Below are positions 43,331 through 53,101 of a DNA stretch of 64,000 bases, in pieces. The number at the start of each line of letters is the position of its first letter. The first letter of the stretch is position 1. Under the pieces are notes generated by a model. The model was not told where the DNA came from and did not search any database. It worked only from the letters and a program-made list of their open reading frames with translations. The translations under genes were made by a program, and so were the position numbers. This DNA comes from Caenispirillum salinarum AK4 (GTDB taxonomy: Bacteria; Pseudomonadota; Alphaproteobacteria; Rhodospirillales; Rhodospirillaceae): assembly GCF_000315795.1 (NCBI RefSeq), contig NZ_ANHY01000021.1:1-64000 (forward strand), given 5' to 3'.

Positions 43331-43370
43331 AAAAAGGGCCGGACGCCTTGGCGCGTTCGGCCCTTTCTTT
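43331..43370 (+). terminator. BCCT gene terminator
   Basis: AAAGGGCCG (from 43333) pairs with CGGCCCTTTC (43358-43367), followed by TTT. It lies just after the BCCT stop. Confidence 0.75.
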
Positions 43371-43399
43371 CGGTCGGGTGCTGGAAGCGGCGGATGTGA

Positions 43400-43483
43400 A
43401 TTCCTGCTTTCGCAGGAATGACGGGTAATTTATTGTTCTATCACAACACCTTGCAAAATCCGTCGCCCCTGCGAATGCAGGGG
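43400..43483. repeat. Two-hairpin repeat, copy 2
   Basis: ATTCCTGC (43400-43407) pairs with GCAGGAAT (43412-43419) around TTTC, and after 46 bases CCCCTGC (43466-43472) pairs with GCAGGGG (43477-43483) around GAAT. Compared with copy 1 at 11757-11837, one stem position has changed from C-G to T-A on both arms, so pairing is kept. Confidence 0.75.
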
Positions 43484-43521
43484 CCTGCCACGGATTTCAG
43501 CCGCCCTGCACTGCCCTCACC

Positions 43522-44610
43522 TCACGGCGCCGGCGCGTGGCGGGGGTGGGCGGCGTCCGCCTCCAGCCCGCGGCGGTCCACCAGGTAGTCGGTCAGCGCT
43601 GCACCCGCCCACATGGCCGATAGCGCGAGCCAGGCCGTCAGGGCGAAGATCGACCCGCCGGTCACGCCCGCGCCCACCGCGCAGCCGCCCGCCAGCATGC
43701 CGCCGAAGCCCATGAGCACGGCGCCGATGATGTAGCGGCGCATGGAGGCCCCGCCCTGGAAGCCCTCCAGCTTCAGCTCCCGACCCAGCAGCGCGGCGAG
43801 GAAGCTGCCCAGGAAGACGCCGGGCACCAGCCCGATGTCGAAGTCCCAGGACTCGAACGGGTTGAGCACCAGCATCAGCACGTCGGCCGACGGGCCGGTG
43901 AAGCTCATGCTTTCCACGCTGGTCGGCTCGAAGGTCTGGTAGGAGAGCGTCCAGGTCAGCCACCAGCCCAGCACCACGGCCATGCCCGCCCCCAGCGCGC
44001 CGATCCACAGGCGCGGCGTCAGCTTGTTCCTGGCGGCGAAAAAGATGGCCGTGGCCAGGAAGAACAGCCCCAGCACCACGCCCGTCCCCTGGCCCAGGCC
44101 CAGCGCCGAGAGAAGGTTCAGGTTGCCGATGCCCGTCACGGTCCAGGCGCCCGCCAGCTCATCGCGAACAGGGGCCAGCGCGCCATGCAGGCTGGCCTGG
44201 GCGACGACGGCGAAGATCAGGCCCGACAGCAGCGAACGAAGGTTGCCGTTGGCCGACAGCACCAGCAGGCGGCTCGCGCAGCCGCGCGCCAGCACCATGC
44301 CGCAGCCGAACATGGCGCCGCCGATCAGCGCGCCCGAGATACTGCCGGCGCCGGTCAGCTGGCGCGCCTCGCCGACGGACAGCCAGCCGGCGGAAATGAA
44401 GATCTGCACGCCCGCCACCGCGATGCCGAAGGCCAGCAGCCAGACGGACAGCTTGGGGCCGAAGGACCCGCGCGCGAACTCGATCACGGCGGCGCGCAGG
44501 CAGAACCGGCTGCGCTGCGCCATGAACCCGAAGATCATGCCGATGATGAGGCCGCCCAGCGCCGTGGCGCCAGCCTCGCCGAGCAGATCGAATGCGGCGG
44601 TCAGATCCAT
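43522..44610 (-). CDS. YeeE/YedE family transporter
   Basis: The 362-residue inner-membrane protein has the two-fold repeat of the YeeE/YedE (DUF395) family. Conserved cysteine motifs are GCGMVLARGCASR in the first half and GGCAVGAGVTGG in the second. Characterised members take up thiosulfate, and these cysteines line the path. That function is inferred here, and no sulfur oxidation genes are beside it. The ATG at 44610 (MDLTAAF) follows GAGAGGCGG. Confidence 0.88.
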   Translation of the reverse strand: MDLTAAFDLLGEAGATALGGLIIGMIFGFMAQRSRFCLRAAVIEFARGSFGPKLSVWLLAFGIAVAGVQIFISAGWLSVGEARQLTGAGSISGALIGGAMFGCGMVLARGCASRLLVLSANGNLRSLLSGLIFAVVAQASLHGALAPVRDELAGAWTVTGIGNLNLLSALGLGQGTGVVLGLFFLATAIFFAARNKLTPRLWIGALGAGMAVVLGWWLTWTLSYQTFEPTSVESMSFTGPSADVLMLVLNPFESWDFDIGLVPGVFLGSFLAALLGRELKLEGFQGGASMRRYIIGAVLMGFGGMLAGGCAVGAGVTGGSIFALTAWLALSAMWAGAALTDYLVDRRGLEADAAHPRHAPAP

Positions 44611-44735
44611 GTCCGCCTCTCCCTTCGTGATTGGATGCACGGCGGCGGCGCGCCCCGGGCCACGCCGCCGTACATGCGCATAATGCCATATTTGTTGAGG
44701 AATTGCGCCGTCGAATCTTTGACTTTGATCATATA

Positions 44736-44770
44736 CCGCGGGCCGCCGGGAGAATCCCGACGGCCCGCGG
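44736..44770. other. Strong GC hairpin between cbbT and yeeE-like gene
   Basis: CCGCGGGCCG pairs with CGGCCCGCGG around about 15 bases. There is no T-run. With a weaker CCCCG-CGGGG stem and T-rich stretch at about 44816-44843 on the minus strand, it probably ends cbb operon transcription. Confidence 0.5.
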
Positions 44771-44849
44771 GGCCCGATCGGCCACCCAAGTCCCTGACGC
44801 CAAACCTTGAAGGGGAGAAAGGCCCCGCGCCGGGGTGGGATGAAAAAAG

Positions 44850-46883
44850 CTACAGACCGACCAGGCGGCCCAGCCGCTCCGCCACCGCCTCGGGCGTGAA
44901 GCCGAAGTGCGCGAACAGCTCACCCGCCGGGGCGGACTCGCCGAAGGTCTCCATGCCGACCACGTCGCCCTCCGGCCCCACAAGCCGCCACCAGCTTTCC
45001 GGATGCCCGGCCTCCACCGCCAGACGCGGCACGCCCGGCGGCAGGACGCTATCGCGATACGCCCGGTCCTGCGCCAGGAACCGCTCGCGGCAGGGCATGG
45101 AGACGACGGCGACGTGCCGGCCCGCCGCGCCCAGCGTCTTGCGCGCCGCCAGCGCCAGCGCGACCTCCGACCCCGTGGCGATGACCACGGCCGTCGGCGC
45201 ACCCTCCGCCGCCGCCAGAACGTAACCGCCGCGCCGGATCATCTGGACCTGATCGGCATCGCGGCCCTGGCAAGGCAGGCCCTGGCGCGAGAGCAGCAGC
45301 GCCGTCGGGCCATCGGCGGTCTCCACCGCCGCGCACCAGGCCGCCGCCGTCTCCACGGCATCGCAGGGGCGCCAGACCGCGAGGTTGGGGATAAGGCGCA
45401 AGGATGCCGCGTGCTCCACCGGCTGGTGCGTCGGGCCGTCCTCGCCGAGCCCGATGCTGTCGTGGGTCAGCACGTGGACGACCCGGCGCTTCATCAGCGC
45501 GGCCATGCGGATGGCGTTGCGGGAGTAGTCGCTGAAGGTCAGGAACGTTCCGCCGAAGGGGATGAACCCGCCGTGCAGCGCCATGCCGTTCATGATGGCC
45601 GCCAGCGCGAACTCCCGCACGCCGTAGGACAGATACCGCCCCGCGCCCGTCTCGTTGACGCTCTCCGCCCCCGGCCAGTCGGTCAGGTTGGACCCCGTCA
45701 GGTCCGCCGATCCGCCGAACATCTCCGGCACTCGCAGACAAAGCTGCTCCAGCACCTGGGCGGAGGCCTTGCGGGTGGCGATGGACCCGGTGCGCGCAGC
45801 CGCCGTCTCCATGATTTCGTCGACCACCTGCGGCCAGTCCGACGCCAGGTCGCCCTTCATGCGCCGGTCCAGCGCGGCGGCCTGGGCGGGGTAGGCTTCG
45901 CGGTAGGCCTCCATGCGAATGCGCCATTCGGCCTCCGACCGCGCGCCGTGGGGGCGGGCGTCGGTGGTGTCCATGATCTCGTCGGGCACCGTGAAGGGCG
46001 CGTGCCGCCAGCCGAGCGCCGTGCGCATGGCGGACACTTCCTCCGCCCCCAGCGGCGCGCCGTGGACCTTGTGGCTGCCCGCCTTGGTGGGCGCGCCCCG
46101 GCCGATCTGGGTGCGGCAGCAGATAAGCGTCGGGCGGTCGGCATCGGCCTTGGCCTCGGCCAGGGCGGCGCGGACGGCGGTGACGTCGTGGCCGTCGACG
46201 GCGCGGATCACCTGCCAGCCGTAGGCCTCGAACCGCCCCGGCGTGTCGTCGGTGAACCAGCCGTCCACCGGCCCGTCGATGGAGATGCCGTTGTCGTCCC
46301 ACAGGCACACCAGCTTGCCCAGCTTCAGGGTGCCGGCCAGCGAGCAGGCCTCGTGCGAGATGCCCTCCATCAGGCAGCCGTCGCCGAGGAAGACGTAGGT
46401 GTGATGGTCCACCACATCGAAGCCCGGCCGGTTGAACTCGGCGGCCAGCAGCTTTTCGGCCAGCGCCATGCCGACCGCGTTCGCCAGCCCCTGCCCCAGC
46501 GGCCCGGTGGTGGTTTCCACCCCCGGCGTCACGTCCACTTCCGGGTGGCCCGGCGTGCGGGAATGCATCTGGCGGAAGCGCGACAGGTCGCCGGGCGTCA
46601 GGTCGTAGCCGGTCAGGTGCAGCAGGCTGTAGATCAGCGGCGAGGCATGGCCGTTGGACAGCACGAAGCGGTCGCGGTCGGGCCACTTGGGGTTGGCGGG
46701 GTTGTGCCGCAGGAATCCGGCCCCGCCGGCGCCCCACAGCGCCGTCGCCATCTCCGCCATGCCCAGCGGCGCGCCGGGGTGGCCGGAATTGGCGGCCTCC
46801 ACCATGTCGACGCTGAGCACCCGGATCGCCGCCGCCATGAGCGCGTCGGCGGAAAGAGGCGGCTTGGTAAGGGTGATGGTCAT
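44850..46883 (-). CDS. cbbT: Transketolase
   Basis: Transketolase moves two-carbon units between sugar phosphates in the Calvin and pentose phosphate pathways. The 677-residue product has the thiamine diphosphate domain ([36 protein letters not shown]), the pyrimidine-binding domain ([17 protein letters not shown]) and a C-terminal domain. It is the last gene of the cbb cluster, after a hairpin-rich spacer that separates it from cbbA. GGAAGGA precedes the ATG. Confidence 0.96.
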   Translation of the reverse strand: MTITLTKPPLSADALMAAAIRVLSVDMVEAANSGHPGAPLGMAEMATALWGAGGAGFLRHNPANPKWPDRDRFVLSNGHASPLIYSLLHLTGYDLTPGDLSRFRQMHSRTPGHPEVDVTPGVETTTGPLGQGLANAVGMALAEKLLAAEFNRPGFDVVDHHTYVFLGDGCLMEGISHEACSLAGTLKLGKLVCLWDDNGISIDGPVDGWFTDDTPGRFEAYGWQVIRAVDGHDVTAVRAALAEAKADADRPTLICCRTQIGRGAPTKAGSHKVHGAPLGAEEVSAMRTALGWRHAPFTVPDEIMDTTDARPHGARSEAEWRIRMEAYREAYPAQAAALDRRMKGDLASDWPQVVDEIMETAAARTGSIATRKASAQVLEQLCLRVPEMFGGSADLTGSNLTDWPGAESVNETGAGRYLSYGVREFALAAIMNGMALHGGFIPFGGTFLTFSDYSRNAIRMAALMKRRVVHVLTHDSIGLGEDGPTHQPVEHAASLRLIPNLAVWRPCDAVETAAAWCAAVETADGPTALLLSRQGLPCQGRDADQVQMIRRGGYVLAAAEGAPTAVVIATGSEVALALAARKTLGAAGRHVAVVSMPCRERFLAQDRAYRDSVLPPGVPRLAVEAGHPESWWRLVGPEGDVVGMETFGESAPAGELFAHFGFTPEAVAERLGRLVGL

Positions 46884-46907
46884 GTTGCTCGTTCCTTCCA
46901 GTGACGC

Positions 46908-47029
46908 GGGGGCTGCCGCCCCCGATCCCCCACTTGGAGGGCACAGCCCTCCAAACCACCCAGTCTTTTTGAGAAAACTGAGGGGTTCGGGGAGCTGTGC
47001 TCCCCGAGCGGGCTTCGGGCGGCAGCCCG
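46908..47029. repeat. Cluster of palindromes between cbbA and cbbT
   Basis: At least four stems are visible in 122 bp: GGGGGC-GCCCCC (46908-46923), TTGGAGGGC-GCCCTCCAA (46934-46954), TCGGGGAGC-GCTCCCCGA (46987-47007) and CGGGCT-AGCCCG (47009-47029). These could slow RNase decay or cut read-through from cbbA into cbbT. Confidence 0.7.
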
Positions 47030-47044
47030 TCGGCGCAAGCCGAA

Positions 47045-48130
47045 TTACGCGGCGGCTTCAGCCACCCCCTCCACGCGCGGGTCCAGCTCGCCCGACCGGT
47101 ACCGCGCGGCCATGGCCGGCAGCGGGATGGGGGTGATGCGGCTGGCATGGCCGGCGCTGCCGAAGGCCTCGATGCGGTCGGCGCAGAGCTTCTCCATGGC
47201 GTCCATGGCGGGCTTCAGCACCTTGCGCGGGTCGAACTCTTCCGGCTTTTCCGTCAGTACGCGGCGGAACTCGGCGGTCATGGCGAGGCGGCAGTCGGTG
47301 TCGATGTTGACCTTGCGCACGCCGTGCTTGATGCCCTCCACGATTTCCGCCACCGGCACGCCCCAGGTCTGGGGGATGGCGCCGCCGTGGGCGTTGATGC
47401 GGTCCTGAAGGTCCTGCGGCACCGACGATGAGCCATGCATCACCAGATGCGTGTCGGGCAGGCGTTCGTGGATGCGCTTGACCGTGTCCATCGCCAGAAT
47501 GTCGCCCGTCGGCTCGCGGGTGAACTTGTAGGCGCCGTGGCTGGTGCCGATGGCGACGGCCAGCGCGTCCACCTTGGTCCGCGCGACGAAATCCGCCGCC
47601 TGCTCGGGGTCGGTCAGCAGGGCGTCGCGCTCAAGCGATCCTTCGAAGCCGTGACCGTCCTCCGCCTCGCCGCTGCCGGTTTCCAGCGAGCCGAGGCACC
47701 CCAGCTCGCCTTCCACCGAGACGCCGATCTTGTGGGCGAGCGCGGCCACATGGCGGGTGATGCCGACGTTGTAGTCGTAGTCGGCGGGGGTCTTGGCGTC
47801 CTCGCGCAACGACCCGTCCATCATCACGGAGGTAAACCCGTGGGCCATGGCGGACAGGCAGGTGTCGATGTCGTTGCCGTGGTCCTGGTGCAGACAGACG
47901 GGGATGCGCGGGAACATCTCCGCCGCCGCGCCGACCATGGCGCGCAGCATGACGTCGCCGGCGTAGGACCGCGCGCCCCGGCTGGCCTGGAGGATCACGG
48001 GGCTGTCGGTCTTCTCCGCCGCCCGCATGATGGCGAGCACCTGTTCCATGTCGTTGACGTTGAAGGCCGGCACGCCGTAGGCGTTCTCGGCGGCGTGGTC
48101 GAGCAGCTGACGCAGGGAAATGAAGGCCAT
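47045..48130 (-). CDS. cbbA: Class II fructose-bisphosphate aldolase
   Basis: The enzyme interconverts fructose 1,6-bisphosphate, or sedoheptulose bisphosphate, and triose phosphates. The 361-residue protein is the Calvin-cycle type of class II aldolase, with zinc-site text [41 protein letters not shown] and [17 protein letters not shown] precedes the ATG. It is part of the cbbE-F-P-A-T run. Confidence 0.96.
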   Translation of the reverse strand: MAFISLRQLLDHAAENAYGVPAFNVNDMEQVLAIMRAAEKTDSPVILQASRGARSYAGDVMLRAMVGAAAEMFPRIPVCLHQDHGNDIDTCLSAMAHGFTSVMMDGSLREDAKTPADYDYNVGITRHVAALAHKIGVSVEGELGCLGSLETGSGEAEDGHGFEGSLERDALLTDPEQAADFVARTKVDALAVAIGTSHGAYKFTREPTGDILAMDTVKRIHERLPDTHLVMHGSSSVPQDLQDRINAHGGAIPQTWGVPVAEIVEGIKHGVRKVNIDTDCRLAMTAEFRRVLTEKPEEFDPRKVLKPAMDAMEKLCADRIEAFGSAGHASRITPIPLPAMAARYRSGELDPRVEGVAEAAA

Positions 48131-48154
48131 TGCACTGGCTCCTTGGTCTGGAGG

Positions 48155-49102
48155 TCAGGAGGCGGGCGCCGGGTCGGGCGCGGCGGCGGGCTGGGCCTTC
48201 GCCTTGGTCGCCTCGGGCGGCGCGGCGCGGCACAGCATCTGCCGCCGGCGCTCCATCAGCCGCCAGATGAAGGGGGTGAAGATCAGCTGCATCGCCAGCT
48301 CCATCTTGCCGCCGGGCACCACGATGGTGTTGGGGCGCGACATGAAGCTGTCGTGCAGCATGTTCAGCAGGTAGGGGAAGTCGATCCCCTTGGGGTTGGC
48401 AAACCGGATCACCACCATGCTTTCATCGGCCGACGGAATATGCCGCGCGATGAAGGGGTTGGAGGTGTCCACCATGGGCACCCGCTGGAAGTTCACATGC
48501 GTGCGGGTGAACTGCGGGCAGATGTAGCGGACGTAGTCGTCCATGCGCCGCAGGATGGTGTCGGTCACGGCCTCGGTGGAATAGCCGCGCATGTTCTTGT
48601 CGCGGTGGACCTTCTGGATCCATTCCAGGTTGATGACCGGCACCACGCCGATCAAAAGGTCCGGATAGCGCGCGACGTCGTGGGCGTCGGACTTCGCGGC
48701 ACCGTGCAGGCCCTCGTAATACAGCATGTCCGATGGCGGCAGGTCCTCCCACGGGGTGAAGGTGCCGGGCTCCTGGCCGTAGGGTTCGGCTTCCCCAAGG
48801 TCGTGCAGGTACTTGCGGCGCTTGCCCGTGCCCGTCTCGGCGTAGTCGCGGAACAGGGCCTCCAGGTCGCCGAACAGGTTGGCGTCGGGGCCGAAGTGGC
48901 TGAAGGTGGTGTCGCCGCTGTCCAGCCGCCGCTTCATCTCGGCCTTCATGCCGGCGCGGTCGAAGGCGTGGAAGCTGTCGCCCTCGATGATCGCGGCGTC
49001 GACGCTCTCGCGCCGGAAAATCTGCTGGAAGGTCTGGGTGACGGACGTCGTGCCCGCGCCCGAGGACCCGGTGATGGCGATGATGGGATGGCGTTCGCTC
49101 AT
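48155..49102 (-). CDS. cbbP: Phosphoribulokinase
   Basis: PRK makes ribulose 1,5-bisphosphate from ribulose 5-phosphate and ATP, a step specific to the Calvin cycle. The 315-residue product is the bacterial octameric type, with the P-loop GSSGAGTTS near residue 11, GDSFHAFDR, and DYVRYICPQFTRTHVNFQRVP. Its presence makes the cluster a true carbon-fixation operon rather than a pentose pathway set. The ATG at 49102 (MSERHP) is the family start. Confidence 0.97.
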   Translation of the reverse strand: MSERHPIIAITGSSGAGTTSVTQTFQQIFRRESVDAAIIEGDSFHAFDRAGMKAEMKRRLDSGDTTFSHFGPDANLFGDLEALFRDYAETGTGKRRKYLHDLGEAEPYGQEPGTFTPWEDLPPSDMLYYEGLHGAAKSDAHDVARYPDLLIGVVPVINLEWIQKVHRDKNMRGYSTEAVTDTILRRMDDYVRYICPQFTRTHVNFQRVPMVDTSNPFIARHIPSADESMVVIRFANPKGIDFPYLLNMLHDSFMSRPNTIVVPGGKMELAMQLIFTPFIWRLMERRRQMLCRAAPPEATKAKAQPAAAPDPAPAS

Positions 49103-49144
49103 GGGGATGGTCCCTTGTGTCTTGTCATTGGAGCCGAGCGCCCT

Positions 49145-49261
49145 CCGGGCGACGCCGACAACGCAAAAGTTGTCGCCCGGCAAGGCCGACCGGCCGCCGC
49201 GCCTAGTGGCGCGTGAGGCTGCGTGCCGCTTGAACGCAGCGGCGACGATGGAAATCGTCGT
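49145..49261. repeat. Four-hairpin repeat, copy B
   Basis: CCGGGCGAC (49145-49153) pairs with GTCGCCCGG (49172-49180). CGCGCC (49198-49203) pairs with GGCGCG (49208-49213), GCTGCGT (49218-49224) with ACGCAGC (49234-49240), and GCGACGAT (49242-49249) with ATCGTCGT (49254-49261). It has the same order and orientation as copy A at 1116. It lies between cbbF and cbbP and ends 6 bases before the cbbF stop codon. Confidence 0.7.
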
Positions 49262-49267
49262 CGCGCA

Positions 49268-50380
49268 TCAGACGCGCCCCACGGGCGCGGCGGGGATGTC
49301 GCGGAACAACGACCGGCTGTTGAACAGCGGCGTCTCGAACATCTGGCCGGCGCCGGCCTCGGCATGGGCGGCGTGCAGGGCCTCCACGTGCGCCACTTCC
49401 TCCGCGCAGCCGAAGATCAGCGGGATGCGCTGGTGCAGCTCCGTCGGCTGGACGGTCAGCATCCGCTCGCGCCCCGTGGAACACGCCCCGCCCGCCTGCT
49501 CCATGAGCATGGCGCAGGGGTTGGCCTCATAGAGCAGCCGCAGCCGCCCGGCGCGGCCGGGCACCTTGGTGTCGAAGGGGTAGAGATAGATGCCGCCGCG
49601 CATGAGGATGCGGTGCATGTCGGCGACCATGCTGGCGATCCACCGCATGTTGAAGTCCCGCCCGCGCGGGCCGCTCGCGCCCTGGATCAGTTCCTCCACA
49701 TAGGCCTTCACCGGGTCCTCCCAGTAACGGCCGTTGGACGCGTTGATGGCGAACTCGGATGTGCTGCGCGGCACCCGCATCTCGGGATGGGTGAGCACGA
49801 AGTCGCCCATCATGGGGTCCAGCGTGAAGCCGACCACGCCCCTGCTTAGGGTCAGCACCAGCATGGTGGACGGGCCGTAGATGGCATACCCCGCCGCCAC
49901 CTGATCGGTGCCGGGCTGGAGGAAGTCCGCCTCCTCCACCGGCTTGTCGGCGGCACCGGGCGCCTTCAGCACGGAAAAGATGCTGCCGACGGAGACGTTG
50001 ATGTCGATGTTGGAGCTGCCGTCCAGCGGGTCGTAGACCAGCAGGTACGGCCCGCGCGGGTAGCCGTCCGGCACCGGGCAGGGATCGTCCAGTTCCTCCG
50101 ACGCGACGGCGCGGACGCAGCCGTTGAATTCGGTGCGCTTGCGGAAGACCTCGTCGGTCAGGATGTCGAGCTTCGCCTGGTCCTCGCCCTGCACGTTCAT
50201 GGTGTCGGCCTTGCCGTGCGTGCCGCCGAGCGCCCCCATGGCCACACCCTTGGAGATGGCCTTGCAGGCGCGCGCCACGTCGATGAGCAGGGTCATCAGC
50301 GCCTCGTCGGCGTGATGGTCGGGGTCGCGGCAGGTCTCGATCAGGTACTGCGCGAGGGTGGTCTGGTCGGTGCGGATCAT
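49268..50380 (-). CDS. cbbF: Class I fructose-1,6-bisphosphatase
   Basis: The enzyme removes the 1-phosphate of fructose 1,6-bisphosphate and probably of sedoheptulose bisphosphate. The 370-residue product has the metal-binding signature VYDPLDGSSNID, SEELDDP, and the C-terminal MLMEQAGGACSTG. AAGGGAA precedes the ATG. It starts 24 bp after the cbbE stop, so the two are co-transcribed. Confidence 0.96.
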   Translation of the reverse strand: MIRTDQTTLAQYLIETCRDPDHHADEALMTLLIDVARACKAISKGVAMGALGGTHGKADTMNVQGEDQAKLDILTDEVFRKRTEFNGCVRAVASEELDDPCPVPDGYPRGPYLLVYDPLDGSSNIDINVSVGSIFSVLKAPGAADKPVEEADFLQPGTDQVAAGYAIYGPSTMLVLTLSRGVVGFTLDPMMGDFVLTHPEMRVPRSTSEFAINASNGRYWEDPVKAYVEELIQGASGPRGRDFNMRWIASMVADMHRILMRGGIYLYPFDTKVPGRAGRLRLLYEANPCAMLMEQAGGACSTGRERMLTVQPTELHQRIPLIFGCAEEVAHVEALHAAHAEAGAGQMFETPLFNSRSLFRDIPAAPVGRV

Positions 50381-50404
50381 GGCGGGTTCCCTTCCCTGGC
50401 CCCT

Positions 50405-51106
50405 TCAGGCGGCGTCGGCGGGCGCGGCGGCGGCCTGGACGGCGCGGGCGCGCATGTCGGCGATGACGGCGGCATAGTCGGGCTGGCCGAAGATGGCCGA
50501 GCCGGCGACGAAGGTGTCCGCCCCGGCGGCGGCGACCGCGGCCACGTTGCCGGGCTTCACCCCGCCGTCCACCTGAAGGCGGATCGGCTTGCCCAGGGTG
50601 TCGATGCGGTCCCGGATGGCGGCGATCTTGGGCAGGCTCGCGGGAATGAACGACTGCCCGCCGAAGCCGGGGTTGACCGACATGACCAGCACCATGTCCA
50701 GGTCGTCCAGCACATGATCCAGCACGGCAAGGGGCGTCGCCGGGTTGAGCGCGAGGCCCGCCTTGCACCCGTGTTCATGGATCAAGCCGATGACGCGGTG
50801 AACATGGTCCACGGCCTCGGGATGAAAGCTGATCCACTCCGCCCCGGCCTTGGCAAACGCCGCCACCAGGCCTTCCACGGGGCGCGTCATCAGGTGGACG
50901 TCGATGGGCACCGGGCAGTGCGGCTTGACGGCGGCGCAGACGTCGGGGCCGACGGTCAGGTTGGGGACGTAATGGTTGTCCATCACGTCGAAGTGCAGAA
51001 GGTCCGCCCCGGCGGCACAGACGGCGGCCGTCTCCTCCCCCAGGCGGGCGAAATCGGCGGCCAGCAGGCTGGGCGCGATGGCGATGTCCTGGCGCGTCTG
51101 GCGCAT
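50405..51106 (-). CDS. cbbE: Ribulose-phosphate 3-epimerase
   Basis: The epimerase interconverts ribulose 5-phosphate and xylulose 5-phosphate. The 233-residue TIM-barrel product has [12 protein letters not shown] near the start, [20 protein letters not shown]-type text ([10 protein letters not shown]), [13 protein letters not shown] and VDGGVKPGN. It is the first gene of the cbb run and faces away from cbbR, so its upstream region is the likely operon promoter. Confidence 0.96.
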   Translation of the reverse strand: MRQTRQDIAIAPSLLAADFARLGEETAAVCAAGADLLHFDVMDNHYVPNLTVGPDVCAAVKPHCPVPIDVHLMTRPVEGLVAAFAKAGAEWISFHPEAVDHVHRVIGLIHEHGCKAGLALNPATPLAVLDHVLDDLDMVLVMSVNPGFGGQSFIPASLPKIAAIRDRIDTLGKPIRLQVDGGVKPGNVAAVAAAGADTFVAGSAIFGQPDYAAVIADMRARAVQAAAAPADAA

Positions 51107-51272
51107 GGCGTCGTCCTCCCCGGATCATGGCTTGTCATGGCGGACGCGCCTCGTTGCGCTGGGCACGTCTCAGGGAGGCAGCATGATGGAATGCTGAAAT
51201 AAGGAGAAATCGGAACTTCTGGGCCCTCCCATATATGATACCTTATACACGAACGAGCCGGAGGACCCGCCC
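51107..51272. promoter_or_regulatory. cbbE-cbbR intergenic region with dyad
   Basis: CAGCAT (51179-51184) and ATGCTG (51191-51196) form a perfect dyad with a 6-base spacer, 73 bp upstream of cbbE. This is a good candidate for a LysR-type CbbR site. AT-rich text (ATATATGATACCTTATAC) follows on the cbbR side and could hold the cbbR promoter. Confidence 0.55.
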
Positions 51273-52217
51273 ATGCGCCACGCCACGCTGCGCCAGATGC
51301 AGGTGTTCGACGCCGTCGCGCGGCACCTCAGCTTTTCCAAGGCGGCGCGGGAGCTGCACCTGACGCAGCCCGCCGTCTCCATGCAGATCAAGCAGCTGGA
51401 GGGGCTGGCCGGCCTGCCGCTGTTCGAGCAGGTGGGCCGCGTGCTCTACCTGACCGCCGCCGGCACGTCGCTGCTGGACCACGCCCGCGCCATCCTGGGC
51501 GCGGTGGCCGACGCGGAAGAGGCCATGGCCGCCCTGCGCGGGCAGCGGACGGGAGGGTTTCGCATCGGGGTGGTGTCGACGGCGAAGTACTTCGCGCCGT
51601 CGCTGCTGTCGGCCTTCACGGCGGGCTATCCGGGGATCGAGGTCAGCCTGCAGGTCGCCAACCGCCGCCAGATCCTCGCCGACCTGGCGGAGAACCGGGT
51701 GGACCTGGCGCTCATGGGGCGGCCGCCGACGGACATGAAGGTCAACGACGTGGTCTTCGCGGCCCACCCCCATGCCGTCATCGCCGCGCCCACGCACCCG
51801 CTGGCCCGCAAGCGCGCCAGCCTCTCGGCCCTGGATGGCGAGACGCTGCTGGTGCGCGAGCAGGGGTCCGGCACCCGCGCGCTGATGGAGCGCCTGCTGG
51901 CCGAGCACGGCGTCACCCCCGGCCGGCTGATCGAGATGGCGTCGAACGAGACCATCAAGCAGGCCGTCATGGCGGGCATGGGGGTCAGCTTCCTGTCGGT
52001 GCACACCATCGGGCTCGAAGTGTCCGTCGGCCGGCTGCTGGTGCTGGACATGGAGGACACGCCGGTGGAGCGCCAGTGGCACGTGGTCTGGCGCGAGGGC
52101 AAGCGCCTGCTGCCCATCGCGGACGCCTTCGTCGGCTTCATGAAGGACAACGGCGAACGCCTGATCGAAGAAGCCGTGCATCCCGCGCCAACGGGCCGGC
52201 GCACGGCCAAGGCATAA
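51273..52217 (+). CDS. cbbR: LysR-type regulator of CO2 fixation
   Basis: The 314-residue protein has the LysR winged helix (LRQMQVFDAVARHLSFSKAARELHLTQPAVSMQIKQLE) and the CbbR-type effector domain (GGFRIGVVSTAKYFAP, PHAVIAAPTHPLA, EMASNETIKQAVMAGMGV). CbbR proteins activate cbb operons and sense metabolites such as RuBP or NADPH. It is divergent from cbbE, the usual arrangement. Confidence 0.94.
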   Translation: MRHATLRQMQVFDAVARHLSFSKAARELHLTQPAVSMQIKQLEGLAGLPLFEQVGRVLYLTAAGTSLLDHARAILGAVADAEEAMAALRGQRTGGFRIGVVSTAKYFAPSLLSAFTAGYPGIEVSLQVANRRQILADLAENRVDLALMGRPPTDMKVNDVVFAAHPHAVIAAPTHPLARKRASLSALDGETLLVREQGSGTRALMERLLAEHGVTPGRLIEMASNETIKQAVMAGMGVSFLSVHTIGLEVSVGRLLVLDMEDTPVERQWHVVWREGKRLLPIADAFVGFMKDNGERLIEEAVHPAPTGRRTAKA

Positions 52218-52382
52218 GCCACGACTTATGCCAGGCCGCAGCGTTTCCGATTTCCGCTTATGGGCGAAGAGGCCGTAGAGTGAGGCTTGTCAGCGCTTTC
52301 CTCTCACCCGCGCCGTTGAACCATCCAGTCCTCGGGCGGCGCGGGACCGGGCGGGGGCGCCCGCCAAAGGCAGCCGAAACTC

Positions 52383-52423
52383 AGGGCGCGGTTTCCGGGG
52401 AAACCGCGCCCTCTTTCTTTGGG
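52383..52423 (+). terminator. Intrinsic terminator after cbbR
   Basis: AGGGCGCGGTTT (52383-52394) and AAACCGCGCCCT (52401-52412) form a 12 bp stem followed by CTTTCTTT. It stands 165 bp after the cbbR stop and may also act for the convergent pcm gene. Confidence 0.8.
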
Positions 52424-52441
52424 TTCTGGCCGAAGAAGACG

Positions 52442-53101
52442 TCAGTCCTCGTCCGCCCACCCCTCCGCGCCCAGCAGGGGCACAAACTGGACGCCGCCCA
52501 GGTTCTCCTCCACGAAGTCGTCGTCGGGGGTGCGCGTGATGCGCTTGAGCGTCTGAAGCCGCCGCGCCGAGCCGACGGGGATCACCAGCCGGCCGCCCAC
52601 CTTCAACTGTTCCCGCAGCGATTTGGGCACGCTCGGCCCGCCGGCGGCCACCGTGATGCCGTCGAAGGGCGCGCGGTCGGGGCAGCCGCGCGTGCCGTCG
52701 CCGCAGATGACGGTGACGTTGGTGATGCCCGCCCGCTTCAGGTTCTCCCGCGCCAGGTCGGCCAGGCGTTCGACCCGTTCGATGGTGACCACCTCCCGGG
52801 CGATGCGCGACAGGACGGCGGCGGCGTAGCCGCAGCCCGCGCCCACCTCCAGCACCCGCTCGGCATGGTCGCCCAGGTCCAGGGCCTCGGCCATGCGGGC
52901 GACGATGTAGGGCTGGCTGATGGTCTGGCCCTGGCCGATGGGCAGGGGCGTGTCGTCGTAGGCAAGTTCCTGAAGGTGGTCGGGCACGAAGGCCTCGCGC
53001 GGGACTGCCTCCATGGCGTCCAGCACCGCCCGATCGGCAACCCCGCGAGCGGCTATCTGCCATTCCACCATGGCCCGGCGCTTGGTGGCGGCGTCATCCA
53101 T
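52442..53101 (-). CDS. pcm: Protein-L-isoaspartate O-methyltransferase
   Basis: The enzyme methylates damaged isoaspartyl residues to allow repair. The 219-residue protein has the PIMT text REAFVPDHL, PLPIGQGQTISQPYIVA and the SAM-binding VLEVGAGCGYAAAVL. The ATG at 53101 (MDDAATK) is preferred to a longer frame with no homology. It lies downstream of the Crp/Fnr pair on the same strand after 286 bp in which I see nothing. Confidence 0.93.
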   Translation of the reverse strand: MDDAATKRRAMVEWQIAARGVADRAVLDAMEAVPREAFVPDHLQELAYDDTPLPIGQGQTISQPYIVARMAEALDLGDHAERVLEVGAGCGYAAAVLSRIAREVVTIERVERLADLARENLKRAGITNVTVICGDGTRGCPDRAPFDGITVAAGGPSVPKSLREQLKVGGRLVIPVGSARRLQTLKRITRTPDDDFVEENLGGVQFVPLLGAEGWADED

